Source of the DNA: JAATFY01 sp049276515
GTDB taxonomy: Bacteria; Pseudomonadota; Alphaproteobacteria; UBA9219
Direction: 5' to 3'
Assembly: GCA_049276515.1 (NCBI GenBank)
Contig: JBASWO010000058.1
Span: 1-24,307, forward strand
DNA length: 24,307 nucleotides
Shown: positions 1-7,597 of the stretch, piece after piece
Layout of the letters: each line of letters begins with the position of its first letter
Numbering within the stretch: position 1 is the stretch's first letter
Notes under the pieces: model-generated
Databases searched by the model: none
What the model was told of the DNA's origin: nothing
The model's input: the letters and a program-made list of their open reading frames with translations, nothing else
Translations under genes and position numbers: made by a program

Positions 1-792
1 ATTCATAACAGATGTCGTGTAGTTACCTTTAACAGGTAGCGCTAGATAATCGCTCGCATCTGCAACGGTTGCATAGGTATTCTTTGGATAGGATTTAGCC
101 GCTGCTTGCGCTGCACTGGCCACCATTGTATCGCCAGCTTTTCCTTCAAATTTTTGGGCAAAATGTTTGTAAATTTGCGACACGCTGCGCGCTTCACCAT
201 TGGCATAAAACACAGATGGGTTTGCTTGTGCAGCTTCAGGTAGCACATGGGCTGCTTTAGCTGCGGGATTTGCGCGCATGGTCTTCAAAAAGTCGCTGGC
301 ACCGCCAGCACCTAGAAAATGAGCCAAATAAAGCTCTGTTGAGCCAATTTTACCGCCAACATTGTTTTTGAGGGTATCCAGATTGTCTTTATCTAATTCA
401 CCAGCCATCGTTGCTGAAATCTGCGGATCTTTGCGCAGAGCGAGAATAGCTTGCTTCCAATTGGGGTCAGTTACGCGCGCCACACCGCTTTTATCAATCT
501 TGATATGGTCGGCATAGGCACTGAGCCCATACTCGCCACCATGCTCCTTAAGCGTCCGTAGCCAGGTTTGATTCGTAAACTGAAACAAGCCCGTTGCGCT
601 GCTGGTACTTGCTTTGGCGTTTGGATCAAAGCCGCTTTCCTGGGCAGCTTTTTTGAGCAGATAGGAAAAATCTACCCCTGTTTGGGCAGCAGCGGTCTTT
701 ATAGCCTGCGCAATCTTATGCGGCAGACCAGCTATATCCACTTGATTTACAAGCGAATTTGCCGAGGCAGCTATATTGGCAGGATCAATCAA
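1..792 (-). CDS. Lytic transglycosylase (SLT-like), 3' end beyond window
   Basis: The visible 264 codons encode a protein predicted to cleave peptidoglycan glycan strands. Residues 24-80 carry the SLT-like lysozyme fold signature: KKAAQESGFDP with probable catalytic Glu52, followed by the ATGLFQFTNQTWL block (about 66-78). Later comes a helical region with FLGAGGASDFL. The frame remains open to the left edge, so the C-terminus is missing. I chose the TTG start at 792-790 because AGGAGGG lies six bases upstream and the frame fits; no ATG is available before the catalytic region. There is no obvious signal peptide at this start, so export could depend on another route, such as the flagellar or a type III apparatus. 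A sigma-54 promoter lies immediately upstream, which in alphaproteobacteria often marks flagellar genes. A flagellar rod-associated muramidase role is an inference; a general wall-remodelling enzyme is the alternative. Confidence 0.82.
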   Translation of the reverse strand, partial: MIDPANIAASANSLVNQVDIAGLPHKIAQAIKTAAAQTGVDFSYLLKKAAQESGFDPNAKASTSSATGLFQFTNQTWLRTLKEHGGEYGLSAYADHIKIDKSGVARVTDPNWKQAILALRKDPQISATMAGELDKDNLDTLKNNVGGKIGSTELYLAHFLGAGGASDFLKTMRANPAAKAAHVLPEAAQANPSVFYANGEARSVSQIYKHFAQKFEGKAGDTMVASAAQAAAKSYPKNTYATVADASDYLALPVKGNYTTSVMN

Positions 793-835
793 TTTACACC
801 CTCCTCTTAAGAGAAAGCACTCACCCACCCCTTAC

Positions 836-854
836 AAAGCAACCCCTGTGCCAA
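836..854 (-). promoter_or_regulatory. Sigma-54 (RpoN) promoter for the transglycosylase gene
   Basis: On the minus strand the sequence TTGGCACAGGGGTTGCTTT matches the -24/-12 consensus (TGGCAC-N5-TTGC). The GG at 852-851 and the GC at 840-839 are twelve bases apart, as required. Transcription would begin near 827, giving a leader of about 35 nt containing the AGGAGGG ribosome binding site before the TTG at 792. The core elements are matched almost perfectly, and I saw no second match on a visual scan of the window. Such promoters need an enhancer-binding activator; its site was not identified. Confidence 0.72.
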
Positions 855-907
855 ACTCAAAAGCTCTATTCTCGGCTTTCGTCCCCTGCCGCCAAAAGGT
901 AGGTTAA

Positions 908-2701
908 ATGATGATTCCTTATAGCCCGCCCCTCGCTGATATCCGTTTTGTCCTCACCCGCCTCATAGGCCTCGAAAATATCGCAGCCATGCATGGCTAT
1001 GACACGATTGGCGATGATGTGGTTGAAGCGGTATTGGATGAAACAGCCAAAATCGCTAGTGAGATTTTCGCACCCCTCAATGATGCAGGTGATAAGGTTG
1101 GGGCCAGCTTTAGCAACGGCACAGTTACAATGCCGGCAGGCTTTAAAGAAGCCTACCAAGCCTTTGTGGAAGGTGGTTGGAACGGTCTTCCTGTTGAAGA
1201 AGAATTAGGTGGTCAAGGCTTGCCCTGGTGTGTCGGCATGCCCGTGCAGGAAATGCTGCAATCAGCCAATCTTGCTTTGGCTTTATGTACACTCCTCAAT
1301 CAAGGAGCCGTCGATTTATTGGCCGTACATGGAAGTGAAGAACTTAAAAAGAAATTCCTTCCCAAAATGGTCAGTGGGGAATGGACTGGCACTATGAATT
1401 TAACCGAGCCTCATGCGGGATCGGATGTCGGCGCCGTGAGCAGTAAGGCCATCAAAGATGGCAAACATTACAAAATAACCGGTCAAAAGATTTTTATCAG
1501 TTATGGCGATCATGACATGACTGATAACATTATACATTTGGTGTTGGCGCGCCTTCCCAATGCTCCTGAAGGCACGAAAGGCCTGTCTCTCTTTTTAGTA
1601 CCTAAAATCATGGTCAATGATGATGGCTCCTTGGGACAGACCAATGATGTTCGTACGGTCTCGATTGAACATAAACTGGGACAACATGCGAGCCCCACAT
1701 GCGTTTTAGCTTACGGCGATAATGGTGGCGCGGTTGGCTATCTCGTGGGTCAAGAAAATGGCGGCATCAACGCTATGTTCACGATGATGAACAATGCGCG
1801 CATTGGTGTTGGCATTCAGGGCCTTGCTCTTATGGAGCGCGCTTACCAGCAAGCTTGCGATTATGCAAAAACGCGCGTGCAAAGCAGAGATCTTCGTAAA
1901 CCTAAAGAACCGCCAGTTGCCATTATTCAGCATCCAGATGTGCGCCGCATGCTGCTTTGGATGAAGTCACACATAGAGGCTGCGAGAGCACTTGCCTATT
2001 CCTGCGCCTTTGCCGTTGATGCAAGCAAACGCGGTGATGATGGCAAAAAGAAATGGGGCGCCGCACGGGTTGATTTACTCACGCCAATTGTGAAAGCCTG
2101 GCTAACCGATCTCAGCAATGAAATCACATCGGTGGCTGTGCAGGTTTATGGCGGTATGGGCTTTATTGAGGAAGCTGGCGTTGCGCAGCATATGCGTGAT
2201 GCGCGCGTCTTAGCCATTTATGAAGGCACAAACGGTATTCAAGCGAATGACCTTGTTTTCCGTAAAATGGCGCGCGATGAAGGCGCTGCGTTTCGCGATA
2301 TGTTAGCTGAAACCTATAAATTTCTGCCTGAACTTAAGAAATTACCAGGTGATGACTGCGCTTCTATTTATAAGCATTTATCAAATGCCTTAAGTCAGCT
2401 TGATCAAGCCGCCACTTGGATCCTCAAGAAAGCAAAAGAAGATGCTATCGCGGCTGCCGCAAGCGCTGCTCCTTTCTTACGTCTAATGGGTAATGCGTTA
2501 GGCGGATATTATTTAGCAAAATCTGCTCTCATTGCACAAAATGGCCTAGCAGAGCGCGGAGCAGACGCTCATTTTTTAAATAACAAAATAATGACAGCAC
2601 GTTTTTATGCTGAACATGTATTGCCCCAATGCGCTGCGTTAGCCATTACAGTCACGGATGGCTCCACTGTAACAACAGCTACGACTGACCAATTCTTTTA
2701 A
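908..2701 (+). CDS. Acyl-CoA dehydrogenase, long form (DmdC/FadE-like)
   Basis: FAD enzyme of 597 aa that oxidises an acyl-CoA to its 2,3-enoyl-CoA, passing electrons to ETF. The order is N-terminal helical domain (about 35-155), beta domain with MNLTEPHAGSDVG (163-175), C-terminal helical domain with the probable catalytic base Glu439 in AIYEGTNGIQ, and an extra C-terminal domain (about 470-590) that separates this class from 380-aa enzymes. Length and layout fit the group that includes 3-methylthiopropanoyl-CoA dehydrogenase DmdC, but many members of that group act on other acyl-CoAs, so the substrate is not assigned. The ATG at 908 follows AGGTAGG at good spacing. No other beta-oxidation gene is adjacent. 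Its TAA overlaps the stop of the convergent gene at 2698 by four bases. Confidence 0.93.
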   Translation: MMIPYSPPLADIRFVLTRLIGLENIAAMHGYDTIGDDVVEAVLDETAKIASEIFAPLNDAGDKVGASFSNGTVTMPAGFKEAYQAFVEGGWNGLPVEEELGGQGLPWCVGMPVQEMLQSANLALALCTLLNQGAVDLLAVHGSEELKKKFLPKMVSGEWTGTMNLTEPHAGSDVGAVSSKAIKDGKHYKITGQKIFISYGDHDMTDNIIHLVLARLPNAPEGTKGLSLFLVPKIMVNDDGSLGQTNDVRTVSIEHKLGQHASPTCVLAYGDNGGAVGYLVGQENGGINAMFTMMNNARIGVGIQGLALMERAYQQACDYAKTRVQSRDLRKPKEPPVAIIQHPDVRRMLLWMKSHIEAARALAYSCAFAVDASKRGDDGKKKWGAARVDLLTPIVKAWLTDLSNEITSVAVQVYGGMGFIEEAGVAQHMRDARVLAIYEGTNGIQANDLVFRKMARDEGAAFRDMLAETYKFLPELKKLPGDDCASIYKHLSNALSQLDQAATWILKKAKEDAIAAAASAAPFLRLMGNALGGYYLAKSALIAQNGLAERGADAHFLNNKIMTARFYAEHVLPQCAALAITVTDGSTVTTATTDQFF

Positions 2702-3180
2702 TGATGCCCATAGCCAAAAGGCTCAAACTTTATGAGCGGCACGGGAATTCCAGGCTTTAATCGGGCCATATAGCCATAATCTTCTATACGGCCAAAGACT
2801 CTATGAAGAGCAAACTCAAAATCCCAATCACGCTTCACATTGTTTGTGCGCATACATACGGCAATCACGACAACATCTAAGGCTGGCTCACCATTATCGG
2901 TTTTACGACTGGATACGGGTAAACGCTGGAACTCAATATCCAACCCCTTCCCTGCGTGACGCATGATTTCTTTTTTCCAATCCTCAAGTGTTGCGTCAGC
3001 GAGACAAGCTTGATTGAAGCCATAAATACGAGCTTTAGAAAATTCTTCTCTACCATAGACACGGCGAAGAAGAATTTCAGCAGCTTCTTGAAAACTATGT
3101 TTGGTTATACGCGGCACAGGGTTTATTGGCGCGGCGCTTGATGACCACAGTGTCTTACAATTGTTGGTGGGCCAAAGCAT
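2698..3180 (-). CDS. Hypothetical protein, possible 3' half of a frameshifted gene
   Basis: Open frame of 160 codons that I do not recognise. It contains an amphipathic region (about 30-80; QEAAEILLRRVYGREEFSKARIYGF) and a C-terminal part rich in hydrophobic and charged residues ending KFEPFGYGHH. There is no signal peptide or membrane segment. No ribosome binding site is visible before the ATG at 3180, and the frame overlaps the end of the upstream gene (3123-3467) by 58 bases in the -1 frame. The first 20 or so residues look less protein-like than the rest. Both points suggest it is the downstream part of one longer gene of about 250-270 aa. It could instead be a separate gene with a later start. 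Confidence 0.55.
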   Translation of the reverse strand: MLWPTNNCKTLWSSSAAPINPVPRITKHSFQEAAEILLRRVYGREEFSKARIYGFNQACLADATLEDWKKEIMRHAGKGLDIEFQRLPVSSRKTDNGEPALDVVVIAVCMRTNNVKRDWDFEFALHRVFGRIEDYGYMARLKPGIPVPLIKFEPFGYGHH

Positions 3181-3467
3181 TGGATCGCAGCGCGGCGTGC
3201 AGGTTCACCTTCACGGCCATACGGGAATACAACAAAGAAGAATTGTTCTGTCGCCTTGCCTCTTGCCACTACAGCAAAACCTGTTTCTGCCGAAGCATGG
3301 GCTTTAAGAGCCTTCATAGCTGTCAGAAATTCTTGACGAATTCTTTCTTGTTTAGCGGCGATCTCACGTTGGCTTAAGGGACCATTCATAGGCACTTTAA
3401 AGCCATAAGCCTTATCGGAATCGCGCACCAGAATTTCTTTTAATAAATCTTGTACATTCTTAGTCAT
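3123..3467 (-). CDS. Hypothetical protein, possible 5' half of a frameshifted gene
   Basis: Frame of 114 aa starting with MTKNVQDLLKEILVRD at 3467, behind a GAGAGA ribosome binding site. This start is preferred over the in-frame candidate at 3518, which has no such site. Residues about 30-60 form a charged helix (SQREIAAKQERIRQEF), and about 65-90 read like a beta-rich segment (GFAVVARGKATEQFFFVVFPYG). No family is recognised. The final 20 residues, after REGEPARRAAIQ, look atypical and may be read past a frameshift; the protein-like sequence appears to continue in the frame of the next gene (2698-3180). Neighbours give no functional clue. Confidence 0.55.
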   Translation of the reverse strand: MTKNVQDLLKEILVRDSDKAYGFKVPMNGPLSQREIAAKQERIRQEFLTAMKALKAHASAETGFAVVARGKATEQFFFVVFPYGREGEPARRAAIQCFGPPTIVRHCGHQAPRQ

Positions 3468-3541
3468 ATGGGTCTCTCTCAGAAATGCTTTAAAAAATTT
3501 AATAGGTTCCAATAGCACAAAAGGCCATCAAAGAAATAGTT

Positions 3542-4450
3542 TCAATTCGCTTTTTGGGCTACTTCCACAGTTATATGGGCAAAACCAAGTGGTTTTAGCC
3601 ATATACGAATTTGATCTGCTGTAAGAGGCTCTTTTGCGGTTACCGCAACAATCGCTGCGTGGGCGCCTGGCGCAATCCGCCAAATATGCAGATCATGAAT
3701 TTCTGCCTGCTGAGCCGATAAGATAGCTCGAACTTTATTGGCAATATCACTACGTGGCGTCTTATCCAAAAGTACTGCAACGGTGTCACGCAGTAATCCA
3801 AACGCCCAGACCATAATGACGGCAGCACCAACAATACCAATCAAGGGATCCATCCAACTCCAGCCCAAGAGCCAACCACACGCTAAAGCAATCAGTGCCA
3901 TTATGGACGTAAGTGCATCAGCTATAACGTGAAGATAAGCAGAACGTAGATTGTAATCGTGATGATGCCCATGATGATCGTCACCATGATCATGGTGATC
4001 ATGTTTAACATGCAATATTCTGGCGCTTACGAGATTAACAATCAGCCCAATGAGCGCCACGATGATGGCATCACCATAGGCTATGGGTTGCGGCATAATC
4101 AGACGTGAGCCGGATTCGATAACAATACATAAACTTGTAATCCCCAAAATAATCGCGCTCGTGAAGCCTGCGAGGTCACTTACCTTACCTGTACCAAAAC
4201 TATATTGGGGATCATGAGCATGTTTGCGCGCATAGCCATAAGCAAAGGCTGAAATACCTAAAGCACCCGCATGCGTTGCCATATGAAACCCATCGGCGAG
4301 CAAGGCCATTGAGCCAAACCACCAACCGCAGATGATCTCAGCGACCATCATCACGGCCGTAAGGGCCACGACGATAAGCGTACGACGCTCATTTTCACGT
4401 GAGGCAGGGCTCTGAAAAAAGCCGGATTGGGAACAATGGTCGACTGACAT
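3542..4450 (-). CDS. dmeF: Cation diffusion facilitator, DmeF-like Co/Ni exporter
   Basis: Inner-membrane proton-coupled metal exporter of 302 aa. About six membrane segments are visible, starting at about 24-45. The likely transport site is His56-x3-His60 in ADGFHMATHA (second segment) and His174-x3-Asp178 in YLHVIADALTS (fifth segment). The His-for-Asp change in the second segment is typical of the DmeF subgroup, which exports Co2+ and Ni2+, rather than of Zn-type members. A His/Asp-rich cytoplasmic loop at about 147-165 should bind metal. The C-terminal cytoplasmic domain (about 225-300) has the usual ferredoxin-like look. The ATG at 4450 has only a weak AGG seven bases upstream. No DmeR/RcnR-type repressor gene is adjacent, unlike the rhizobial dmeRF operon. 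Metal specificity is inferred from subgroup motifs. Confidence 0.87.
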   Translation of the reverse strand: MSVDHCSQSGFFQSPASRENERRTLIVVALTAVMMVAEIICGWWFGSMALLADGFHMATHAGALGISAFAYGYARKHAHDPQYSFGTGKVSDLAGFTSAIILGITSLCIVIESGSRLIMPQPIAYGDAIIVALIGLIVNLVSARILHVKHDHHDHGDDHHGHHHDYNLRSAYLHVIADALTSIMALIALACGWLLGWSWMDPLIGIVGAAVIMVWAFGLLRDTVAVLLDKTPRSDIANKVRAILSAQQAEIHDLHIWRIAPGAHAAIVAVTAKEPLTADQIRIWLKPLGFAHITVEVAQKAN

Positions 4451-4520
4451 GGATGCCTATTGGTAATGCCGAATCTCATTTTAACACGCCTAAATTGAGC
4501 ATGCCTTATAACTATTGCTT

Positions 4521-4548
4521 GTTTTTCAAAGACTTAGAATTGAAAAAC
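4521..4548. repeat. Inverted repeat in the dmeF/hypothetical divergent region
   Basis: Perfect 9-bp arms GTTTTTCAA (4521-4529) and TTGAAAAAC (4540-4548) flank a 10-bp spacer. It lies between the divergent dmeF (start 4450) and the 4686 gene, so it could be a protein-binding site; as RNA it would form a weak A/U-rich hairpin. The function is unknown. Confidence 0.45.
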
Positions 4549-4685
4549 TATCTAAAACATAAGAGTAAATTCATCCCCCATTAAGCTGAATAGGAGACAA
4601 TAAGAGACAACATATTGAAGTGTTTGGATTTTGGCGAAGCCGCGTGCGGGCGATTTTGAGACCGCATGAGCGCGAGTTTTCGCAC

Positions 4686-5129
4686 ATGTACAGTACAATG
4701 ACGATAGCGCCGCTCTATACATCCAATGCCCAAGCCTCCGTGTCAGCGGCGGGCCCCGTAAAAAGTTTCCCTCCGAAGGAGATTGAAACGATCGGCGATG
4801 CTTTAGCCGCAACGGCTGGCTTTGCTCAAAATGGAACATTAGTAAGCGCGCTACAGCCACAAAGCGGGTCGAGCTTAACGCAGGCTAATCCAAACTCATC
4901 GCTTGCTGCGCAATTAAATCCAGCCGTTAATTTAAAATTGAATGCCTCTTTGCAAGTTGCCGATTTTGTAAGTTCCAGCACCACAACAACTTCAATTGCA
5001 TCAAGTACAACAGGATCAGATATAACAACGGCTGAAACTCAAAGTTTAAGCGGCACGAGTGCCTACAATACCGTGAGCAGTGCTAGTACATCGACGATCA
5101 GAGGCTCTTCAATCAACGCTATCGCTTAA
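4686..5129 (+). CDS. Hypothetical Ser/Thr/Ala-rich low-complexity protein
   Basis: Unrecognised protein of 147 aa from the ATG at 4686; an in-frame GTG at 4620 would add 22 mostly basic residues. Neither start has a good ribosome binding site. The N-terminal third (MYSTMTIAPLYTSNAQAS onward) and middle (LTQANPNSSLAAQLNPAVNLKL) look disordered, and the last 60 residues are dominated by Ser and Thr (VSSSTTTTSIASSTTGSD). There is no signal peptide, membrane helix or cysteine. Such composition occurs in secreted or surface filament-associated proteins and in linker regions, but nothing here identifies a partner. The stop overlaps that of the convergent lipoprotein gene by four bases (TTAA, 5126-5129). 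Confidence 0.6.
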   Translation: MYSTMTIAPLYTSNAQASVSAAGPVKSFPPKEIETIGDALAATAGFAQNGTLVSALQPQSGSSLTQANPNSSLAAQLNPAVNLKLNASLQVADFVSSSTTTTSIASSTTGSDITTAETQSLSGTSAYNTVSSASTSTIRGSSINAIA

Positions 5130-5410
5130 CGCGTGCGGCAACTATCAAGGCAGGATTTTAAATCACTACGGCAATCTGCGCTTGCACCGAACATACCGCG
5201 CGGTCCATGCACACCACTGTTATCTTCGGCCCCACGCTGGTCCATGCAGCGCGCAAATTCTTGGTTACAAGAATCCATGCAGAGACCCCGATCCGTTTTA
5301 AAGACCATGGTTTCACCAGAGATGCTGGTATAGGCATCACGCTTTGTAGCGGGCGCGCATGACGTAAGAGCCAGGACGCATATCAAGGCGATCGCAAAAC
5401 GTAATGTCAT
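5126..5410 (-). CDS. Small Cys-rich lipoprotein
   Basis: A 94-aa protein with a lipoprotein signal peptide: basic start, hydrophobic stretch FAIALICVLA and lipobox LTSC, with lipidation predicted at Cys18. The mature part is a short linker followed by two cysteine clusters with mirrored spacing: C44-x3-C48-x6-C55 and C80-x6-C87-x3-C91. This pattern suits an antiparallel helical hairpin closed by three disulphides in the periplasm. The family is not recognised. The ATG at 5410 has GGGGA six bases upstream. A candidate promoter lies at 5459-5487, so expression need not come from the ribosomal operon upstream. Confidence 0.78.
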   Translation of the reverse strand: MTLRFAIALICVLALTSCAPATKRDAYTSISGETMVFKTDRGLCMDSCNQEFARCMDQRGAEDNSGVHGPRGMFGASADCRSDLKSCLDSCRTR

Positions 5411-5458
5411 CTTATTCCCCTGCTTTTTAGCGCACAGCGCCGTGGCTTCTAGCCCAGG

Positions 5459-5487
5459 AGGATAGTGTATGAATCAGAAAGTGCCAA
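5459..5487 (-). promoter_or_regulatory. Candidate sigma-70 promoter for the lipoprotein gene
   Basis: On the minus strand TTGGCA (5487-5482) and TATCCT (5464-5459) are separated by 17 bases, about 50 bases upstream of the lipoprotein ATG. Both boxes are near consensus. It lies just after the rplQ stop, so it would uncouple the lipoprotein gene from the alpha operon. Confidence 0.45.
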
Positions 5488-5506
5488 TGGCCCACTTGGA
5501 CTAGGA

Positions 5507-5941
5507 TTAGACCTTAGCTGCGGCCATTTCTTTATCGGTCTGAACAACTTTCTTTTCGTTGTCCTTGTGACCTTTAGCAGCAACATCACGGTCAACCAGC
5601 TCAATCATGGCCATCGACGCAGCGTCGCCATAACGGAAGCCAGCTTTCAAAACACGGGTGTATCCACCATTGCGTGATTTGTAACGTGTGCCCAATGTAT
5701 CAAACAGCTTCTTCACTGCTGACTCGTCACGCAATTGAGCAAAAGCGCGACGACGATTAGCCAAGCCACCTTTTTTACCAAGCGTGATCAATTGCTCAAC
5801 AATCGAGCGCAGATCCTTGGCTTTAGGTAGTGTGGTTTTGATTTGTTCGTTTTCAATCAAGGCCACAGCCATGTTTGCGAACATAGCTTTACGATGGCTG
5901 GCTGTGACGCCCAATTTACGATGTGCATTACCGTGACGCAT
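5507..5941 (-). CDS. rplQ: 50S ribosomal protein L17
   Basis: Large-subunit protein of 144 aa. The start MRHGNAHRKLGVTASHRKAM, followed by NMAVALIENEQIKTTLPKAKDLR, is diagnostic of bacterial L17, as is the central TRYKSRNGGYTRVLK. The C-terminus has a roughly 20-residue Lys/Ala-rich tail beyond the conserved core, common in alphaproteobacteria. It is the last gene of the rpsM-rpsK-rpoA-rplQ operon, 124 bases after rpoA. The ATG at 5941 follows a GAGAG element about eight bases upstream. No clear intrinsic terminator is seen after the stop. Confidence 0.98.
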   Translation of the reverse strand: MRHGNAHRKLGVTASHRKAMFANMAVALIENEQIKTTLPKAKDLRSIVEQLITLGKKGGLANRRRAFAQLRDESAVKKLFDTLGTRYKSRNGGYTRVLKAGFRYGDAASMAMIELVDRDVAAKGHKDNEKKVVQTDKEMAAAKV

Positions 5942-6065
5942 AGTATGTACTCTCTTTCATGGCTTGGCCCTGTGATTGCGCCCTCTGGCGTTCGTGCAGG
6001 AACCGGTTACAAAAACGCCCGCGCCTGGAATTGCTTCACAGCACGCGAGCGGATCTTCAATGGAC

Positions 6066-7079
6066 TTAGAACGGCTCTTCGAGACGTTTAGCCAAATCTT
6101 CAATATTTTCTGGCGGCCAGTTAGGGATCTGCATGCCGAGATTGAGACCCATCTGCGTCAGAACTTCTTTGATTTCATTTAAGCTCTTACGGCCAAAGTT
6201 TGGCGTACGGAGCATTTCGCCTTCTGACTTCTGCACCAGATCGCCAATGTAAACGATATTGTCGTTCTTGAGACAGTTGGCTGAACGAACAGAAAGTTCA
6301 AGTTCATCAACTTTGCGAAGCAGATTGCGGTTAAATGGCAATTCGCCAACAGCTTCTTGCTGTACAGCCTGACGTGGCTCTTCGAAGTTGATGAAGAGCT
6401 GCATTTGATCTTGCAGAATACGAGCACTGATAGCGATCGCATCTTCAGGTGATACTGAGCCATCGGTCTCAACAGTCAATGAGAGCTTGTCGTAGTCAGT
6501 AACCTGGCCAACGCGGCTGTTTTCAACTTTGTATGCTACTTTGCGAACAGGGCTGAACAAAGCATCGATGGGGATCAAACCAATCGGTGTGTCTTCCTTG
6601 CGCAATTGAGCGGCAGGAATGTAACCACGGCCAGTTTCAACCGTCAGTTCCATGTTCAAATGTGCAGCGCGATCAAGCGTACAAATAACGAGATCAGGGT
6701 TCATGACTTCGATGTCAGCGCCTGTTTCAATTTGCTTAGCCGTAACCTCGCCAGGACCTTCAGCGCGAAGACGAACCTTACGAGGACCTTCACTATGCAT
6801 ACGCAGAGCTAAAGCCTTAATGTTCAAAATGATATCGGTGACGTCTTCACGAACACCTGGGATTGAAGAGAATTCGTGCAGAACACCTTCAACTTGGATT
6901 GATGTAACAGCAGCACCTTGCAGTGACGACAACAAGACGCGACGCAGTGAATTACCCAAGGTCATACCAAAGCCGCGTTCCAGCGGTTCAGCAACCAATG
7001 TTGCAATGTTACGATTGCTTTCCGAAGCGTGAACTTGCTTGTTGGGTTGGATCAGCGTTTTCCAGTTTTTCTGCAGCAC
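6066..7079 (-). CDS. rpoA: DNA-directed RNA polymerase subunit alpha
   Basis: Alpha subunit of RNA polymerase, 337 aa. The N-terminal assembly domain (about 20-235) contains FGMTLGNSLRRVLLSSLQG and related blocks. A linker follows, then the C-terminal domain (about 255-320; VDELELSVRSANCLKNDNI, LLRTPNFGRKSLNEIKEVL-like), which contacts UP elements and activators. I chose the GTG at 7079 because AAAGAGG lies seven bases upstream and the protein then starts LQKNWKTLIQPNK, as in other alphaproteobacteria; the in-frame ATG at 7133 adds 18 residues without family support. It is third in the alpha operon, 57 bases after rpsK. Confidence 0.98.
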   Translation of the reverse strand: MLQKNWKTLIQPNKQVHASESNRNIATLVAEPLERGFGMTLGNSLRRVLLSSLQGAAVTSIQVEGVLHEFSSIPGVREDVTDIILNIKALALRMHSEGPRKVRLRAEGPGEVTAKQIETGADIEVMNPDLVICTLDRAAHLNMELTVETGRGYIPAAQLRKEDTPIGLIPIDALFSPVRKVAYKVENSRVGQVTDYDKLSLTVETDGSVSPEDAIAISARILQDQMQLFINFEEPRQAVQQEAVGELPFNRNLLRKVDELELSVRSANCLKNDNIVYIGDLVQKSEGEMLRTPNFGRKSLNEIKEVLTQMGLNLGMQIPNWPPENIEDLAKRLEEPF

Positions 7080-7136
7080 GGTTAAACCTCTTTCGTTCGG
7101 GTCAATATCTTTGCGGCCAGGCCGCCTATTCAAATT

Positions 7137-7571
7137 TTAGACGCGGCGGCGTTTCGGTGGGCGGCAACCATTATGCGGTACCGGTGTTACGTCACGGATT
7201 GCGGTGATGGCAAAACCAACAGCCTGCAAAGCACGTAATGCAGATTCACGACCAGCACCTGGGCCTTTGACTTCAACTTCAAGTGTGCGAACGCCGTGTT
7301 CCATAGCCTTGCGGCCAGCATCTTCAGCAGCCATCTGCGCTGCATAAGGTGTCGACTTACGTGAACCCTTGAAGCCCATCAAACCTGATGATGACCAAGC
7401 AATCGTGTTGCCTTGTGAGTCAGCAACAGTAATGATTGTGTTATTGAAGCTTGCATTCACATGGCAAACACCACTCACAATATTTTTCTTGGAGCCACGA
7501 CGGCGCGGCGCAGCAGCCTTAGTTTCGGCGCCTTCAGTTTTTGCGGCTTCTTTTTTTGGTGCAGTTGACAT
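7137..7571 (-). CDS. rpsK: 30S ribosomal protein S11
   Basis: Small-subunit platform protein of 144 aa. The core is unmistakable: NIVSGVCHVNASFNNTIITV, then GNTIAWSSSGLMGFKGSRKSTPYAAQ and the C-terminal HNGCRPPKRRRV. The N-terminus is about 15 residues longer than the common 129-aa form and is rich in Ala, Lys and Glu (APKKEAAKTEGAETKAAAPR); such extensions are variable in alphaproteobacteria. It lies 26 bases after rpsM in the same operon. Confidence 0.98.
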   Translation of the reverse strand: MSTAPKKEAAKTEGAETKAAAPRRRGSKKNIVSGVCHVNASFNNTIITVADSQGNTIAWSSSGLMGFKGSRKSTPYAAQMAAEDAGRKAMEHGVRTLEVEVKGPGAGRESALRALQAVGFAITAIRDVTPVPHNGCRPPKRRRV

Positions 7572-7597
7572 GATTTTTCTTGGTTATCCCTTAATTC

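Noticed and set aside
866..1159. Minus-strand open frame of 97 codons
   Set aside because: It lies opposite the acyl-CoA dehydrogenase, with no ribosome binding site or recognisable sequence.
3123..3207. Programmed -1 frameshift between the two hypothetical frames
   Set aside because: No X-XXY-YYZ slippery heptamer or downstream pseudoknot could be seen in the overlap.
3980..4000. Palindromic TCACCATGATCATGGTGA
   Set aside because: It falls in the His/Asp-rich loop of the DmeF-like exporter; repeated CAT, CAC and GAT codons explain it.
4552..4860. Minus-strand open frame of 102 codons
   Set aside because: It spans the dmeF/hypothetical gap and the 4686 gene in antisense; composition is not protein-like and there is no initiation signal.
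5480..5506. Terminator after rplQ
   Set aside because: AAGTG/CACTT arms exist, but the stem is interrupted and there is no T-run.
6652..7032. Plus-strand open frame of 126 codons
   Set aside because: Antisense shadow of rpoA.
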